The notes under the pieces were generated by a model. It was not told the DNA's origin. It saw only the letters and a program-made list of their open reading frames with translations, and ran no database searches. The position numbers and the translations under genes are program-made. From Megachile rotundata (lineage: Eukaryota > Arthropoda > Insecta > Hymenoptera > Megachilidae), in the NCBI RefSeq assembly GCF_050947335.1, contig NW_027473686.1:112080-176079 (forward strand): a stretch of DNA of 64,000 nucleotides. Reading direction: 5' to 3'. This document shows, one piece after another, positions 44,001 to 59,300 of this stretch. Each line of letters starts with the position of its first letter. Position 1 is the stretch's first letter.

Positions 44001-47000
44001 ATATTATGCTTATATGATCGATAGAACGACAATTACTATACTTATTACTCTTAATGTTATCAATCTAACTCATATTATTAGCCATATTATGCTTATATGA
44101 TCGATAGAACGACAATTACTATACTTATTACTCTTATTATTATCAATCTAACTCATATTATTAGCCATATTATGCTTATATGATCGATAGAACGACAATT
44201 ACTATACTTATTACTCTTATTATTATCAATCTAACTCATATTATTAGCCATATTATGCTTAAATGATCGATAGAACGACAATTACTATACTTATTACACT
44301 TATTATTATCAATCTAACTCATATTATTAACCATATTATGCTAATATGATCGATAGAACGACAATTGCTATACTAATTACACTCACTATTATCAATCTAA
44401 CTCATATTATTAACCATATTATGCAGATATGATCGATAGCACGACATTTACTATACTTATTACTCGTATTATTATCAAGCTAACTCGTATTATTAACCAT
44501 ATTATGCTTAAATGATCGATAGAACGACAATTACTATACTTATTTCTCTTATTATTATCTACCTAACTCATATTATTAGCCATATTATGCTTATATTATC
44601 GATAGAACGACAATTACTATACTTATTACGCTTATTATTATCAATCTAACTCATATTATTAGCCATATTATCCTTATATGATCGATAGAATGAGAATTGC
44701 TATACTCACTACTCTTAGTATTATCAATCTAACTCATATTATTAGCCATATTATGCTCATATGATCGTTAGAACGACAATTACTATACTTATTACACTCA
44801 CTATTATCAATCTAACTCATATTATTAGCCATATTATGGTTATATGATCGATAGCACGACATTTACTATACTTATTACTCTTATTATTATCAATCTAACT
44901 CATATTATTAGCCATATTATGCTTAAATGATCGATAGAACGACAATTACTATACTTATTTCTCTTATTATTATCTACCTAACTCATATTATTAGCCATAT
45001 TATGCTTATATTATCGATAGAACGACAATTACTATACTTATTACGCTTATTATTATCAATCTAACTCATATTATTAGCCATATTATCCTTATATGATCGA
45101 TAGAATGAGAATTGCTATACTCACTACTCTTAGTATTATCAATCTAACTCATATTATTAGCCATATTATGCTCATATGATCGTTAGAACGACAATTACTA
45201 TACTTATTACACTCACTATTATCAATCTAACTCATATTATTAACCATATTATGCTTATATGATCGATAGAACGACAATTATTGTACTTATTACTCTTATC
45301 ATTATCGATCTAACTCATATTATTAGCCACATTATGCTTATATTATCGATAGAACGACAATTACTATACTTATTACGCTTATTATTATCAATCTAACTCA
45401 TATTATTAGCCATATTTTGGTTATATGATCGATAGCACGACATTTACTATACTTATTACTCTTATTATTATCAATCTAACTCATATTATTAGCCATATTA
45501 TGCTTAAATGATCGATAGAACGACAATTACTATACTTATTTCTCTTATTATTATCTACCTAACTCATATTATTAGCCATATTATGCTTATATTATCGATA
45601 GAACGACAATTACTATACTTAATACGCTTATTATTATCAATCTAAGTCATATTATTAGCCATATTATGCTTATATCATCGATAGAACGACAATCACTATA
45701 CTTATTACTCTTATTATTATCAATCTAACTCATGTTATTAACCATATTATGCTAATATGATCGATAGAACGACAATTACTATACTTATTACACTCACTAT
45801 TATCAATCTAACTCATATTATTAACCATATTATGCTTATATGATCGATAGAACGACAATTATTGTACTTATTACTCTTATCATTATCGATCTAACTCATA
45901 TTATTAGCCACATTATGCTTATATTATCGATAGAACGACAATTACTATACTTATTACGCTTATTATTATCAATCTAACTCATATTATTAGCCATATTTTG
46001 GTTATATGATCGATAGCACGACATTTACTATACTTATTACTCTTATTATTATCAATCTAACTCATATTATTAGCCATATTATGCTTAAATGATCGATAGA
46101 ACGACAATTACTATACTTATTTCTCTTATTATTATCTACCTAACTCATATTATTAGCCATATTATGCTTATATTATCGATAGAACGACAATTACTATACT
46201 TAATACGCTTATTATTATCAATCTAACTCATATTATTAGCCATATTATGCTTATATGATCGATAGAACGACAATTACTATACTTATTACTCTTATTATTA
46301 TCAATCTAACTCATATTATTAACCATATTATGCTAATATGATCGAAAAAACGACAATTGCTATACTAATTACACTCACTATTATCAATCTAACTCATATT
46401 ATTAACCATATTATGCAGATATGATCGATAGCACGACATTTACTATACTTATTACTCGTATTATTATCAAGCTAACTCGTATTATTAGCCATATTATGCT
46501 TATATGATCGATAGAACGACAATTACTATACTTATTACTCTTAATGTTATCAATCTAACTCATATTATTAACCATATTATGCTAATATGATCGATAGAAC
46601 GACAATTACTATACTTATTACACTCACTATTATCAATCTAACTCATATTATTAGCCATATTATGCTTAAAAGATCGATAGAACGACAATTACTATACTTA
46701 TTACTCTTATTATTATCTACCTAACTCATATTATTAGCCATATTATGCTTATATTATCGATAGAACGACAATTACTATACTTATTACGCTTATTATTATC
46801 AATCTAACTCATATTATTAGCCATATTATGCTTATATGATCGATAGAACGAGAATTACTATACTCACTACTCTTAGTATTATCAATCTAACTCACATTAT
46901 TAGCCATATTATGCGTATATTATCGATAGAACGACAATTACTGTACTCATTACTCTTATTATTATCAATCTAACTCATATTATTAGCCATATTATGCTTA

Positions 47001-49577
47001 TATGATCGAGAGAACGACAATTACTATACTCACTACTCTTATTATTATCAATCTAACTCATATTATTAGCCATATTATGCTTATATGATCGATAGAACGA
47101 CAATTACTATACTTATTACTCTTATTATTATCAATCTAACTCATATTATTAACCATATTATGCTAATATGATCGATAGAACGACAATTACTATACTTATT
47201 ACACTCACTATTATCAACCTAACTCATATTATTAGCCATATTATGCTTAAATGATCGATAGAACGACAATTACTATACTTATTACTCTTATTATTATCTA
47301 CCTAACTCATATTATTAGCCATATTCTGCTTATATTATCGATAGAACGACAATTACTATACTTATTACGCTTATTATTATCAATCTAACTCATATTATTA
47401 GCCATATTATGCTTATATGATCGATAGAACGACAATTACTATACTTATTACTCTTATTATTATCAATCTAACTCATATTATTAGCCATATTATGCTTATA
47501 TGATCGATAGGACGACAATCACTATACATATTACTCTTATTATTATCAATCTAACTCATATTATTAGACATATTATGCTTAAATGATCGATAGAACGACA
47601 ATTACTATACTTATTACTCTTATTTTTATCTACCTAACTCATATTATTAGCCATATTATGCTTATATTATCGATAGAACGACAATTACTATACTTATTAC
47701 GCTTAGTATTATCAATCTAACTCATATTATTAGCCATATTATGCTTATATGATCGATAGAACGAGAATTACTATACTCACTACTCTTAGTATTATCAATC
47801 TAACTCATATTATTAGCCATATTATGCTTATATTATCGATAGAACGACAATTACTATACTTATTACTGCTATTATTATCAATCTAACTCATATTATTAGC
47901 CATATTGTGCTTATATGATCGATAGAACGACAATTACTGTACTCATTACTCTTATTATTATCAATCTAGCTCATATTATTAGCCATATTATGCTTATATG
48001 ATCGATAGAACGACAATTACTATACTTATTACTCTTATTTTTATCTACCTAACTCATATTATTAGCCATATTATGCTTATATTACCGATAGAACGACAAT
48101 TACTATACTTATTACGCTTATTATTATCAATCTAACTCATATTATTAGCCATATTATGCTTATATGATCGATAGAACGAGAATTACTATACTCACTACTC
48201 TTAGTATTATCAATCTAACTCATATTATTAGCCATATTATGCTTATATTATCGATAGAACGACAATTACTATACTCATTACTGTTATTATTATCAATCTA
48301 ACTGATATTATTAGCCATATTGTGCTTATATGATCGATAGAACGACAATTACTGTACTCATTACTCTTATTATTATCAATCTAGCTCATATTATTAGGCA
48401 TATTATGCTTATATGATCGATAGAACGACAATTACTATACTTATTACTCTTATTGTTATCAATCTAACTCATATTATTAGCCATATTATGCTTAAATGAT
48501 CGATAGACCGACAATTACTATACTTATTACTCTTATTATTATCAATCTAACTCATATTATTAGCCATATTATGCTTATATGATCGATAGAACGACAATTA
48601 CTATACTCACTACTCTTATTATTATCAATCTAACTCATATTATTAGCCATATTATGCTTATATGATCGATAGAACGACAATTACTATACTTATTACACTC
48701 ACTATTATCAATCTAACTCATATTATTAACCATATTATGCAGATATGATCGATAGCACGACATTTACTATACTTATTACTCGTAATATTATCAACCTAAC
48801 TCATATTATTAGCCATATTATGCTTATACGATCGATAGAAAGACAATCACTATACTTATTACTCTTATTATTATCTACCTAACTCATATTATTAGCCATA
48901 TTATGCTTATATGATCGATAGAACGACAATTACTATACTCACTACTCTTATTATTATCAATCTAACTCATATTATTAGCCATATTATGCTTATATGATCG
49001 ATAGAACGACAATTACTATACTTATTACGCTTATTATTATCAATCTAACTCATATTATTAGCCATATTATGCTTATATGATCGATAGAACGAGAATTACT
49101 ATACTCACTACTCTTAGTATTATCAATCTAACTCATATTATTAGCCATATTATGCTTATATTATCGATAGAACGACAATTACTATACTTATTACTGTTAT
49201 TATTATCAATCTAACTCATATTATTAGCCATATTGTGCTTATATGATCGATAGAACGACAATTACTGTACTCATTACTCTTATTATTATCAATCTAACTC
49301 ATATTATTAGCCATATTATGCTTAAATGATCGATTGAACGACAATTACTATACTTATTACTCTTATTATTATCTACCTAACTCATATTATTAGCCATATT
49401 ATGCTTATATGATCGATAGAACGAGAATTACTATACTTATTACGCTTATTATTATCAATCTAACTCATATTATTAGCCATATTATGCTTATATGATCGAT
49501 AGAACGAGAATTACTATACTCACTACTCTTAGTATTATCAATCTAACTCATATTATTAGCCATATTATGCTTATATT
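40946..49577 (+). repeat. Block delta, copy 2 (104 monomers)
   Basis: Second copy of 32646-40945, 332 bp longer. Whole-monomer differences that I could locate are a loss of four monomers near 45240 (the F, TTGACC, ATATCATCG and CATGTTATTAACC units present at about 36858-37189 in copy 1) and a gain of seven monomers (581 bp) around 45417-46008, where the TTTTGG marker occurs twice. One further monomer was gained between the 32910 and 35211 markers. Confidence 0.86.
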
Positions 49578-50133
49578 ATCGATAGAACGACAATTACTAT
49601 ACTTATTACAGTTATTATTATCAATCTAACTCATATTATTAGCCATATTGTGCTTATATGATCGATAGAACGACAATTACTGTACTCATTACTCTTATTA
49701 TTATCAATCTAGCTCATATTATTAGCCATATTATGCTTATATGATCGATAGAACGACAATTACTATACTTATTACTCTTATTGTTATCAATCTAACTCAT
49801 ATTATTAGCCATATTATGCTTAAATGATCGATAGACCGACAATTACTATACTTATTACTCTTATTATTATCAATCTAACTCATATTATTAGCCATATTAT
49901 GCTTATATGATCGATAGAACGACAATTACTATACTCACTACTCTTATTATTATCAATCTAACTCATATTATTAGCCATATTATGCTTATATGATCGATAG
50001 AACGACAATTACTATACTTATTACACTCACTATTATCAATCTAACTCATATTATTAACCATATTATGCAGATATGATCGATAGCACGACATTTACTATAC
50101 TTATTACTCGTAATATTATCAACCTAACTCATA
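48806..50133 (+). repeat. 16-monomer higher-order repeat, copy a
   Basis: A 1328-bp unit beginning with a CTTATACGATC / GAAAGACAATCAC / TATCTACC monomer and ending with a class G monomer carrying CGTAATATTATCAACC (at 50109). It contains two E monomers, a CGATTGAACG monomer, an ATTACAGTT monomer and class K. The first nine monomers also form the end of block delta copy 1 (40174-40945). Confidence 0.87.
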
Positions 50134-51544
50134 TTATTAGCCATATTATGCTTATACGATCGATAGAAAGACAATCACTATACTTATTACTCTTATTATT
50201 ATCTACCTAACTCATATTATTAGCCATATTATGCTTATATGATCGATAGAACGACAATTACTATACTCACTACTCTTATTATTATCAATCTAACTCATAT
50301 TATTAGCCATATTATGCTTATATGATCGATAGAACGACAATTACTATACTTATTACGCTTATTATTATCAATCTAACTCATATTATTAGCCATATTATGC
50401 TTATATGATCGATAGAACGAGAATTACTATACTCACTACTCTTAGTATTATCAATCTAACTCATATTATTAGCCATATTATGCTTATATTATCGATAGAA
50501 CGACAATTACTATACTTATTACTGTTATTATTATCAATCTAACTCATATTATTAGCCATATTGTGCTTATATGATCGATAGAACGACAATTACTGTACTC
50601 ATTACTCTTATTATTATCAATCTAACTCATATTATTAGCCATATTATGCTTAAATGATCGATTGAACGACAATTACTATACTTATTACTCTTATTATTAT
50701 CTACCTAACTCATATTATTAGCCATATTATGCTTATATGATCGATAGAACGAGAATTACTATACTTATTACGCTTATTATTATCAATCTAACTCATATTA
50801 TTAGCCATATTATGCTTATATGATCGATAGAACGAGAATTACTATACTCACTACTCTTAGTATTATCAATCTAACTCATATTATTAGCCATATTATGCTT
50901 ATATTATCGATAGAACGACAATTACTATACTTATTACAGTTATTATTATCAATCTAACTCATATTATTAGCCATATTGTGCTTATATGATCGATAGAACG
51001 ACAATTACTGTACTCATTACTCTTATTATTATCAATCTAGCTCATATTATTAGCCATATTATGCTTATATGATCGATAGAACGACAATTACTATACTTAT
51101 TACTCTTATTGTTATCAATCTAACTCATATTATTAGCCATATTATGCTTAAATGATCGATAGACCGACAATTACTATACTTATTACTCTTATTATTATCA
51201 ATCTAACTCATATTATTAGCCATATTATGCTTATATGATCGATAGAACGACAATTACTATACTCACTACTCTTATTATTATCAATCTAACTCATATTATT
51301 AGCCATATTATGCTTATATGATCGATAGAACGACAATTACTATACTTATTACTCTTATTATTATCAATCTAACTCATATTATTAACCATATTATGCTAAT
51401 ATGATCGATAGAACGACAATTACTATACTTATTACACTCACTATTATCAATCTAACTCATATTATTAACCATATTATGCAGATATGATCGATAGCACGAC
51501 ATTTACTATACTTATTACTCGTAATATTATCAACCTAACTCATA
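50134..51544 (+). repeat. 17-monomer higher-order repeat, copy b
   Basis: Same order as copy a, with one extra monomer near the right end: an additional class B (TTAACC, GCTAATATG) unit before the class G unit. Length is 1411 bp, again a whole number of monomers. The boundary marker CGTAATATT is at 51520. Confidence 0.86.
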
Positions 51545-52706
51545 TTATTAGCCATATTATGCTTATATGATCGATAGAAAGACAATCACTATACTTATTA
51601 CTCTTATTATTATCTACCTAACTCATATTATTAGCCATATTATGCTTATATTATCGATAGAACGACAATTACTATACTTATTACTCTTATTATTATAAAT
51701 CTAACTCATATTATTAGCCACATTATGCTTATATGATCGATAGAACGACAATTACTGTACTCATTACTCTTATTATTATCAATCTAACTCATATTATTAG
51801 CCATATTATGCTTAAATGATCGATTGAACGACAATTACTATACTTATTACTCTTATTATTATCTACCTAACTCATATTATTAGCCATATTATGCTTATAT
51901 GATCGATAGAACGAGAATTACTATACTTATTACGCTTATTATTATCAATCTAACTCATATTATTAGCCATATTATGCTTATATGATCGATAGAACGAGAA
52001 TTACTATACTCACTACTCTTAGTATTATCAATCTAACTCATATTATTAGCCATATTATGCTTATATTATCGATAGAACGACAATTACTATACTTATTACA
52101 GTTATTATTATCAATCTAACTCATATTATTAGCCATATTGTGCTTATATGATCGATAGAACGACAATTACTGTACTCATTACTCTTATTATTATCAATCT
52201 AGCTCATATTATTAGCCATATTATGCTTATATGATCGATAGAACGACAATTACTATACTTATTACTCTTATTGTTATCAATCTAACTCATATTATTAGCC
52301 ATATTATGCTTAAATGATCGATAGACCGACAATTACTATACTTATTACTCTTATTATTATCAATCTAACTCATATTATTAGCCATATTATGCTTATATGA
52401 TCGATAGAACGACAATTACTATACTCACTACTCTTATTATTATCAATCTAACTCATATTATTAGCCATATTATGCTTATATGATCGATAGAACGACAATT
52501 ACTATACTTATTACTCTTATTATTATCAATCTAACTCATATTATTAACCATATTATGCTAATATGATCGATAGAACGACAATTACTATACTTATTACACT
52601 CACTATTATCAATCTAACTCATATTATTAACCATATTATGCAGATATGATCGATAGCACGACATTTACTATACTTATTACTCGTAATATTATCAACCTAA
52701 CTCATA
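51545..52706 (+). repeat. 14-monomer higher-order repeat, copy c
   Basis: Starts with the GAAAGACAATCAC monomer but with CTTATATGATC, where the two earlier copies have CTTATACGATC. The second and third monomers (TTATATTATCG with ATTATAAATC, then CCACATTATG) replace a five-monomer run of the earlier copies, giving 1162 bp. A truncated fourth copy starts at 52707 and breaks off inside the monomer at 52873. Confidence 0.85.
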
Positions 52707-52872
52707 TTATTAGCCATATTATGCTTATATGATCGATAGAAAGACAATCACTATACTTATTACTCTTATTATTATCTACCTAACTCATATTATTAGCCAT
52801 ATTATGCTTATATTATCGATAGAACGACAATTACTATACTTATTACTCTTATTATTATAAATCTAACTCATA

Positions 52873-52955
52873 TTATTAGCCACATTATGCTAATATGATC
52901 GATAGAACGACAATTGCTATACTAATTACACTCGCTATTATCAATCTAACTCATA
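52873..52955 (+). other. Chimeric monomer ending the 14-17-monomer repeat
   Basis: Left end is TTAGCCACATTATG, as at 51711 in copy c. From position 20 it is class H (GCTAATATG, AATTGCTATACTAATTAC, with ACTCGC in place of ACTCAC). The exchange lies between monomer positions 11 and 20. It joins the higher-order repeat to the pentamer zone. Confidence 0.8.
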
Positions 52956-53038
52956 TTATTAACCATATTATGCAGATATGATCGATAGCACGACATTTAC
53001 TATACTTATTACTCGTATTATTATCAAGCTAACTCGTA

Positions 53039-54283
53039 TTATTAACCATATTATGCTTAAATGATCGATAGAACGACAATTACTATACTTATTTCTCTTA
53101 TTATTATCTACCTAACTCATATTATTAGCCATATTATGCTTATATTATCGATAGAACGACAATTACTATACTTATTACGCTTATTATTATCAATCTAACT
53201 CATATTATTAGCCATATTATCCTTATATGATCGATAGAATGAGAATTGCTATACTCACTACTCTTAGTATTATCAATCTAACTCATATTATTAGCCATAT
53301 TATGCTCATATGATCGTTAGAACGACAATTACTATACTTATTACACTCACTATTATCAATCTAACTCATATTATTAACCATATTATGCAGATATGATCGA
53401 TAGCACGACATTTACTATACTTATTACTCGTATTATTATCAAGCTAACTCGTATTATTAACCATATTATGCTTAAATGATCGATAGAACGACAATTACTA
53501 TACTTATTTCTCTTATTATTATCTACCTAACTCATATTATTAGCCATATTATGCTTATATTATCGATAGAACGACAATTACTATACTTATTACGCTTATT
53601 ATTATCAATCTAACTCATATTATTAGCCATATTATCCTTATATGATCGATAGAATGAGAATTGCTATACTCACTACTCTTAGTATTATCAATCTAACTCA
53701 TATTATTAGCCATATTATGCTCATATGATCGTTAGAACGACAATTACTATACTTATTACACTCACTATTATCAATCTAACTCATATTATTAGCCATATTA
53801 TGGTTATATTATCGATAGCACGACATTTACTATACTTATTACTCTTATTATTATCAATCTAACTCATATTATTAGCCATATTATGCTTAAATGATCGATA
53901 GAACGACAATTACTATACTTATTTCTCTTATTATTATCTACCTAACTCATATTATTAGCCATATTATGCTTATATTATCGATAGAACGACAATTACTATA
54001 CTTATTACGCTTATTATTATCAATCTAACTCATATTATTAGCCATATTATCCTTATATGATCGATAGAATGAGAATTGCTATACTCACTACTCTTAGTAT
54101 TATCAATCTAACTCATATTATTAGCCATATTATGCTCATATGATCGTTAGAACGACAATTACTATACTTATTACACTCACTATTATCAATCTAACTCATA
54201 TTATTAACCATATTATGCAGATATGATCGATAGCACGACATTTACTATATTTATTACGCTTATTATTATCAACCTAACTCATA
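53039..54283 (+). repeat. Triple C-D-I-J pentamer array
   Basis: Three tandem five-monomer units of 415 bp: C 53039, D 53122, I 53205, J 53288, G 53371; C 53454, D 53537, I 53620, J 53703, GGTTATATT variant 53786; C 53869, D 53952, I 54035, J 54118, G variant 54201. Only the fifth position varies between units. This is the most regular short higher-order repeat in the window. Confidence 0.9.
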
Positions 54284-56294
54284 TCATTAGCCATATTATG
54301 CTTATATGATCGATAGAACGACAATTACTATACTTATTACTCTTATTGTTATCAATCTAACTCATATTATTAGCCATATTATGCTTAAATGATCGATAGA
54401 CCGACAATTACTATACTTATTACTCTTATTATTATCAATCTAACTCATATTATTAGCCATATTATGCTTATATGATCGATAGAACGACAATTACTATACT
54501 CACTACTCTTATTATTATCAATCTAACTCATATTATTAGCCATATTATGCTTATATGATCGATAGAACGACAATTACTATACTTATTACTCTTATTATTA
54601 TCAATCTAACTCATAATATTAGCCATATTATGCTTATATGATCGATAGAACGACAATTACTATACTCACTACTCTTATCATTATCAATCTAACTCATATT
54701 ATTAGCCATATTATGCTTATATGATCGATAGAACGAGAATTACTATACTCACTACTCTTAGTATTATCAATCTAACTCATATTATTAGCCATATTATGCG
54801 TATATTATCGATAGAACGACAATTACTATACTAATTACACTCACTATTATCAATCTAACTCATATTATTAACCATATTATGCAGATATGATCGATAGCAC
54901 GACATTTACTATACTTATTACTCGTATTATTATCAAGCTAACTCGTATTATTAGCCATATTATGCTTATATGATCGATAGAACGACAATTACTATACTTA
55001 TTACTCTTAATGTTATCAATCTAACTCATATTATTAACCATATTATGCTAATATGATCGATAGAACGACAATTACTATACTTATTACACTCACTATTATC
55101 AATCTAACTCATATTATTAGCCATATTATGCTTAAATGATCGATAGAACGACAATTACTATACTTATTACTCTTATTATTATCTACCTAACTCATATTAT
55201 TAGCCATATTATGCTTATATTATCGATAGAACGACAATTACTATACTTATTACGCTTATTATTATCAATCTAACTCATATTATTAGCCATATTATGCTTA
55301 TATGATCGATAGAACGAGAATTACTATACTCACTACTCTTAGTATTATCAATCTAACTCACATTATTAGCCATATTATGCGTATATTATGGATAGAACGA
55401 CAATTACTGTACTCATTACTCTTATTATTATCAATCTAACTCAAATTATTAGCCATATTATGCTTATATGATCGATAGAACGAGAATTACTATACTCACT
55501 ACTCTTAGTATTATCAATCTAACTCATATTATTAGCCATATTATGCGTATATTATCGATAGAACGACAATTACTATACTTATTGCTCTTATTATTATCAA
55601 TCTAACTCATATTATTGACCATATTATGCAGATATGATCGATAGAACGACAATTACTATACTTATTACTCTTATTATTATCAATCTAAGTCATATTATTA
55701 GCCATATTATGCTTATATCATCGATAGAACGACAATCACTATACTTATTACTCTTATTATTATCAATCTAACTCATGTTATTAACCATATTATGCTAATA
55801 TGATCGATAGAACGACAATTACTATACTTATTACACTCACTATTATCAATCTAACTCATATTATTAACCATATTATGCATATATGATCGATAGAACGACA
55901 ATTATTGTACTTATTACTCTTATCATTATCGATCTAACTCATATTATTAGCCACATTATGCTTATATTATCGATAGAACGACAATTACTATACTTATTAC
56001 GCTTATTATTATCAATCTAACTCATATTATTAGCCATATTTTGGTTATATGATCGATAGCACGACATTTACTATACTTATTACTCTTATTATTATCAATC
56101 TAACTCATATTATTAGCCATATTATGCTTAAATGATCGATAGAACGACAATTACTATACTTATTTCTCTTATTATTATCTACCTAACTCATATTATTAGC
56201 CATATTATGCTTATATTATCGATAGAACGACAATTACTATACTTATTACGCTTATTATTATCAATCTAACTCATATTATTAGCCATATTATCCT
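54284..56294 (+). repeat. Mosaic satellite segment
   Basis: No unique DNA. It holds an alpha-like start near 54948 (AATGTT, B, C, D, E, F) and then an F, TTGACC, ATATCATCG, B, L, TTTTGG run near 55534-56130 that matches 4400-5060. Private variants include ATTATGGATAG at 55384, which disrupts ATCGAT, and CTCAAATTATT near 55440. Confidence 0.83.
54782..54864 (+). other. Chimeric F/H monomer
   Basis: Left part is class F (GCGTATATT), with A at position 44. From position 52 it carries ACTAATTACACTCAC of class H. The exchange lies between monomer positions 44 and 52. It is followed by class G. Confidence 0.75.
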
Positions 56295-56358
56295 TATATG
56301 ATCGATAGAACGACAATTACTATACTTATTACTCTTATTGTTATCAATATAACTCATA
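56276..56358 (+). other. Chimeric monomer at left edge of block gamma copy 2
   Basis: Left part has the class I mark TTATCCTTATATG (G17C), but position 36 onward is canonical GAACGACAATT with TTGTTATC, matching the monomer at 25731. The exchange lies between monomer positions 17 and 36. This fixes the left edge of the copied block to within about 20 bp. Confidence 0.8.
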
Positions 56359-59300
56359 TTATTAGCCATATTATGCTTATATGATCGATAGAACGACAAT
56401 TACTATACTCACTACTCTTATTATTATCAATCTAACTCATATTATTAGCCATATTATGCTTATATGATCGATAGAACGACAATTACTATACTTATTACTC
56501 TTATTATTATCAATCTAACTCATATTATTAACCATATTATACTAATATGATCGATAGAACGACAATTGCTATACTAATTACACTCACTATTATCAATCTA
56601 ACTCATATTATTAACCATATTATGCAGATATGATCGATAGCACGACATTTACTATACTTATTACTCGTATTATTATCAAGCTAACTCGTATTATTAGCCA
56701 TATTATGCTTATATGATCGATAGAACGACAATTACTATACTTATTACTCTTAATGTTATCAATCTAACTCATATTATTAACCATATTATGCTAATATGAT
56801 CGATAGAACGACAATTACTATACTTATTACACTCACTATTATCAATCTAACTCATATTATTAGCCATATTATGCTTAAATGATCGATAGAACGACAATTA
56901 CTATACTTATTACTCTTATTATTATCTACCTAACTCATATTATTAGCCATATTATGCTTATATTATCGATAGAACGACAATTACTACACTTATTACGCTT
57001 ATTATTATCAATCTAACTCATATTATTAGCCATATTATGCTTATATGATCGATAGAACGAGAATTACTATACTCACTACTCTTAGTATTATCAATCTAAC
57101 TCACATTATTAGCCATATTATGCGTATATTATCGATAGAACGACAATTACTGTACTCATTACTCTTATTATTATCAATCTAACTCATATTATTAGCCATA
57201 TTATGCTTATATGATCGAGAGAACGACAATTACTATACTCACTACTCTTATTATTATCAATCTAACTCATATTATTAGCCATATTATGCTTATATGATCG
57301 ATAGAACGACAATTACTATACTTATTACTCTTATTATTATCAATCTAACTCATATTATTAACCATATTATATTAATATGATCGATAGAACTACAATTACT
57401 ATACTTATTACTGTTATTATTATCAATCTAACTCATATTATTAGCCATATTGTCCTTATATGATCGATAGAACGACAATTACTATACTTATTACTCCTAT
57501 TATTATAAATCTAACTCATATTATTAGCCATATTATGGTTATATGATCGATAGAACGACAATTACTATACTTATTACTCTTATTGTTATCAATCTAACTC
57601 ATATTATTAGCCATATTATGCTTAAATGATCGATAGAACGACAATTACTATACTTATTTCTCTTATTATTATCTACCTAACTCATATTATTAGCCATATT
57701 ATGCTTATATTATCGATAGAACGACAATTACTATACTTATTACGCTTATTATTATCAATCTAACTCATATTATTAGCCATATTATCCTTATATGATCGAT
57801 AGAATGAGAATTACTATACTCACTACTCTTAGTATTATCAATCTAACTCATATTATTAGCCATATTATGCGTATATTATCGATAGAACGACAATTACTAT
57901 ACTTATTACTCTTAGTATTATTAATCTAACTCATATTATTAGCCATATTATGCTTATATTATCGATAGAACGACAATTACTATACTTATTACTGTTATTA
58001 TTACCAATCTAACTCATATTATTAGCCATATTATTCTTAAATGATCGATAGAACGACAATTACTATACTTATTACTCTTATTATTATCAATCTAACTCGT
58101 ATTATTAGCCATATTATTCTTAAATGATCGATAGAACGACAATTACTATACTTATTACTCTTATTATTATGAATCTAACTCATATTATTAGACATATTAT
58201 GCTTATATGATCGATAGAACTACAATTACTATACTCATTACTCTTATCATTATCAATCCATCTCATATTATTACACATATTATGCTCATATGATCGTTAG
58301 AACGACAATTACTATACTTATTACACTCACTATTATCAATCTAGCTTATATTATTAACCATATTATGCAGATATGATCGATAGCACGAAATTTACTATAT
58401 TTATTACGCTTATTATTATCAACCTAACTCATATTATTAGCCATATTATGCTTATATGATCGATAGAACGACAATTACTATACTTATTACTCTTATTGTT
58501 ATAAATCTAACTCATATTATTAGCCATATTATGCTTAAATGATCGATAGAACGACAATTACTATACTTATTACTCTTATTATTATCAATCTAACTCATAA
58601 TATTAGCCATATTATGCTTATATGATCGATAGAACGACAATTACTATACTCACTACTCTTATCATTATCAATCTAACTCATATTATTAGCCATATTATGC
58701 TTATATGATCGATAGAACGACAATTACTATACTTATTACTTTTATTATTATCAATCTACCTAATGTTATTAACCATATTATGCTAATATGATCGATAGAA
58801 CGACAATTGCTATACTAATTACACTCACTATTATCAATCTAACTCATATTATTAGCCATATTATGCAGATATGATCGATAGCACGACAATTATTGTACTT
58901 ATTACTCTTATCATTATCGATCTAACTCATATTATTAGCCATATTATGCTTATATTATCGATAGAACGACAATTACTATACTTATTACGCTTATTATTAT
59001 CAATCTAACTCATATTATTAGCCATATTATGGTTATATGATCGATAGCACGACATTTACTATACTTATTACTCTTATTATTATCAACCTAACTCATATTA
59101 TTAGCCATATTATGCTTATATTATCGATAGAACGACAATTACTATACTTATTACGCTTATTATTATCAATCTAACTCATATTATTAGCCATATTATCCTT
59201 ATGTGATCGATAGAATGAGAATTACTATACTCACTACTCTTAGTATTATCAATCTAACTCATATTATTAGCCATATTATGCTCATATGATCGTTAGAACG

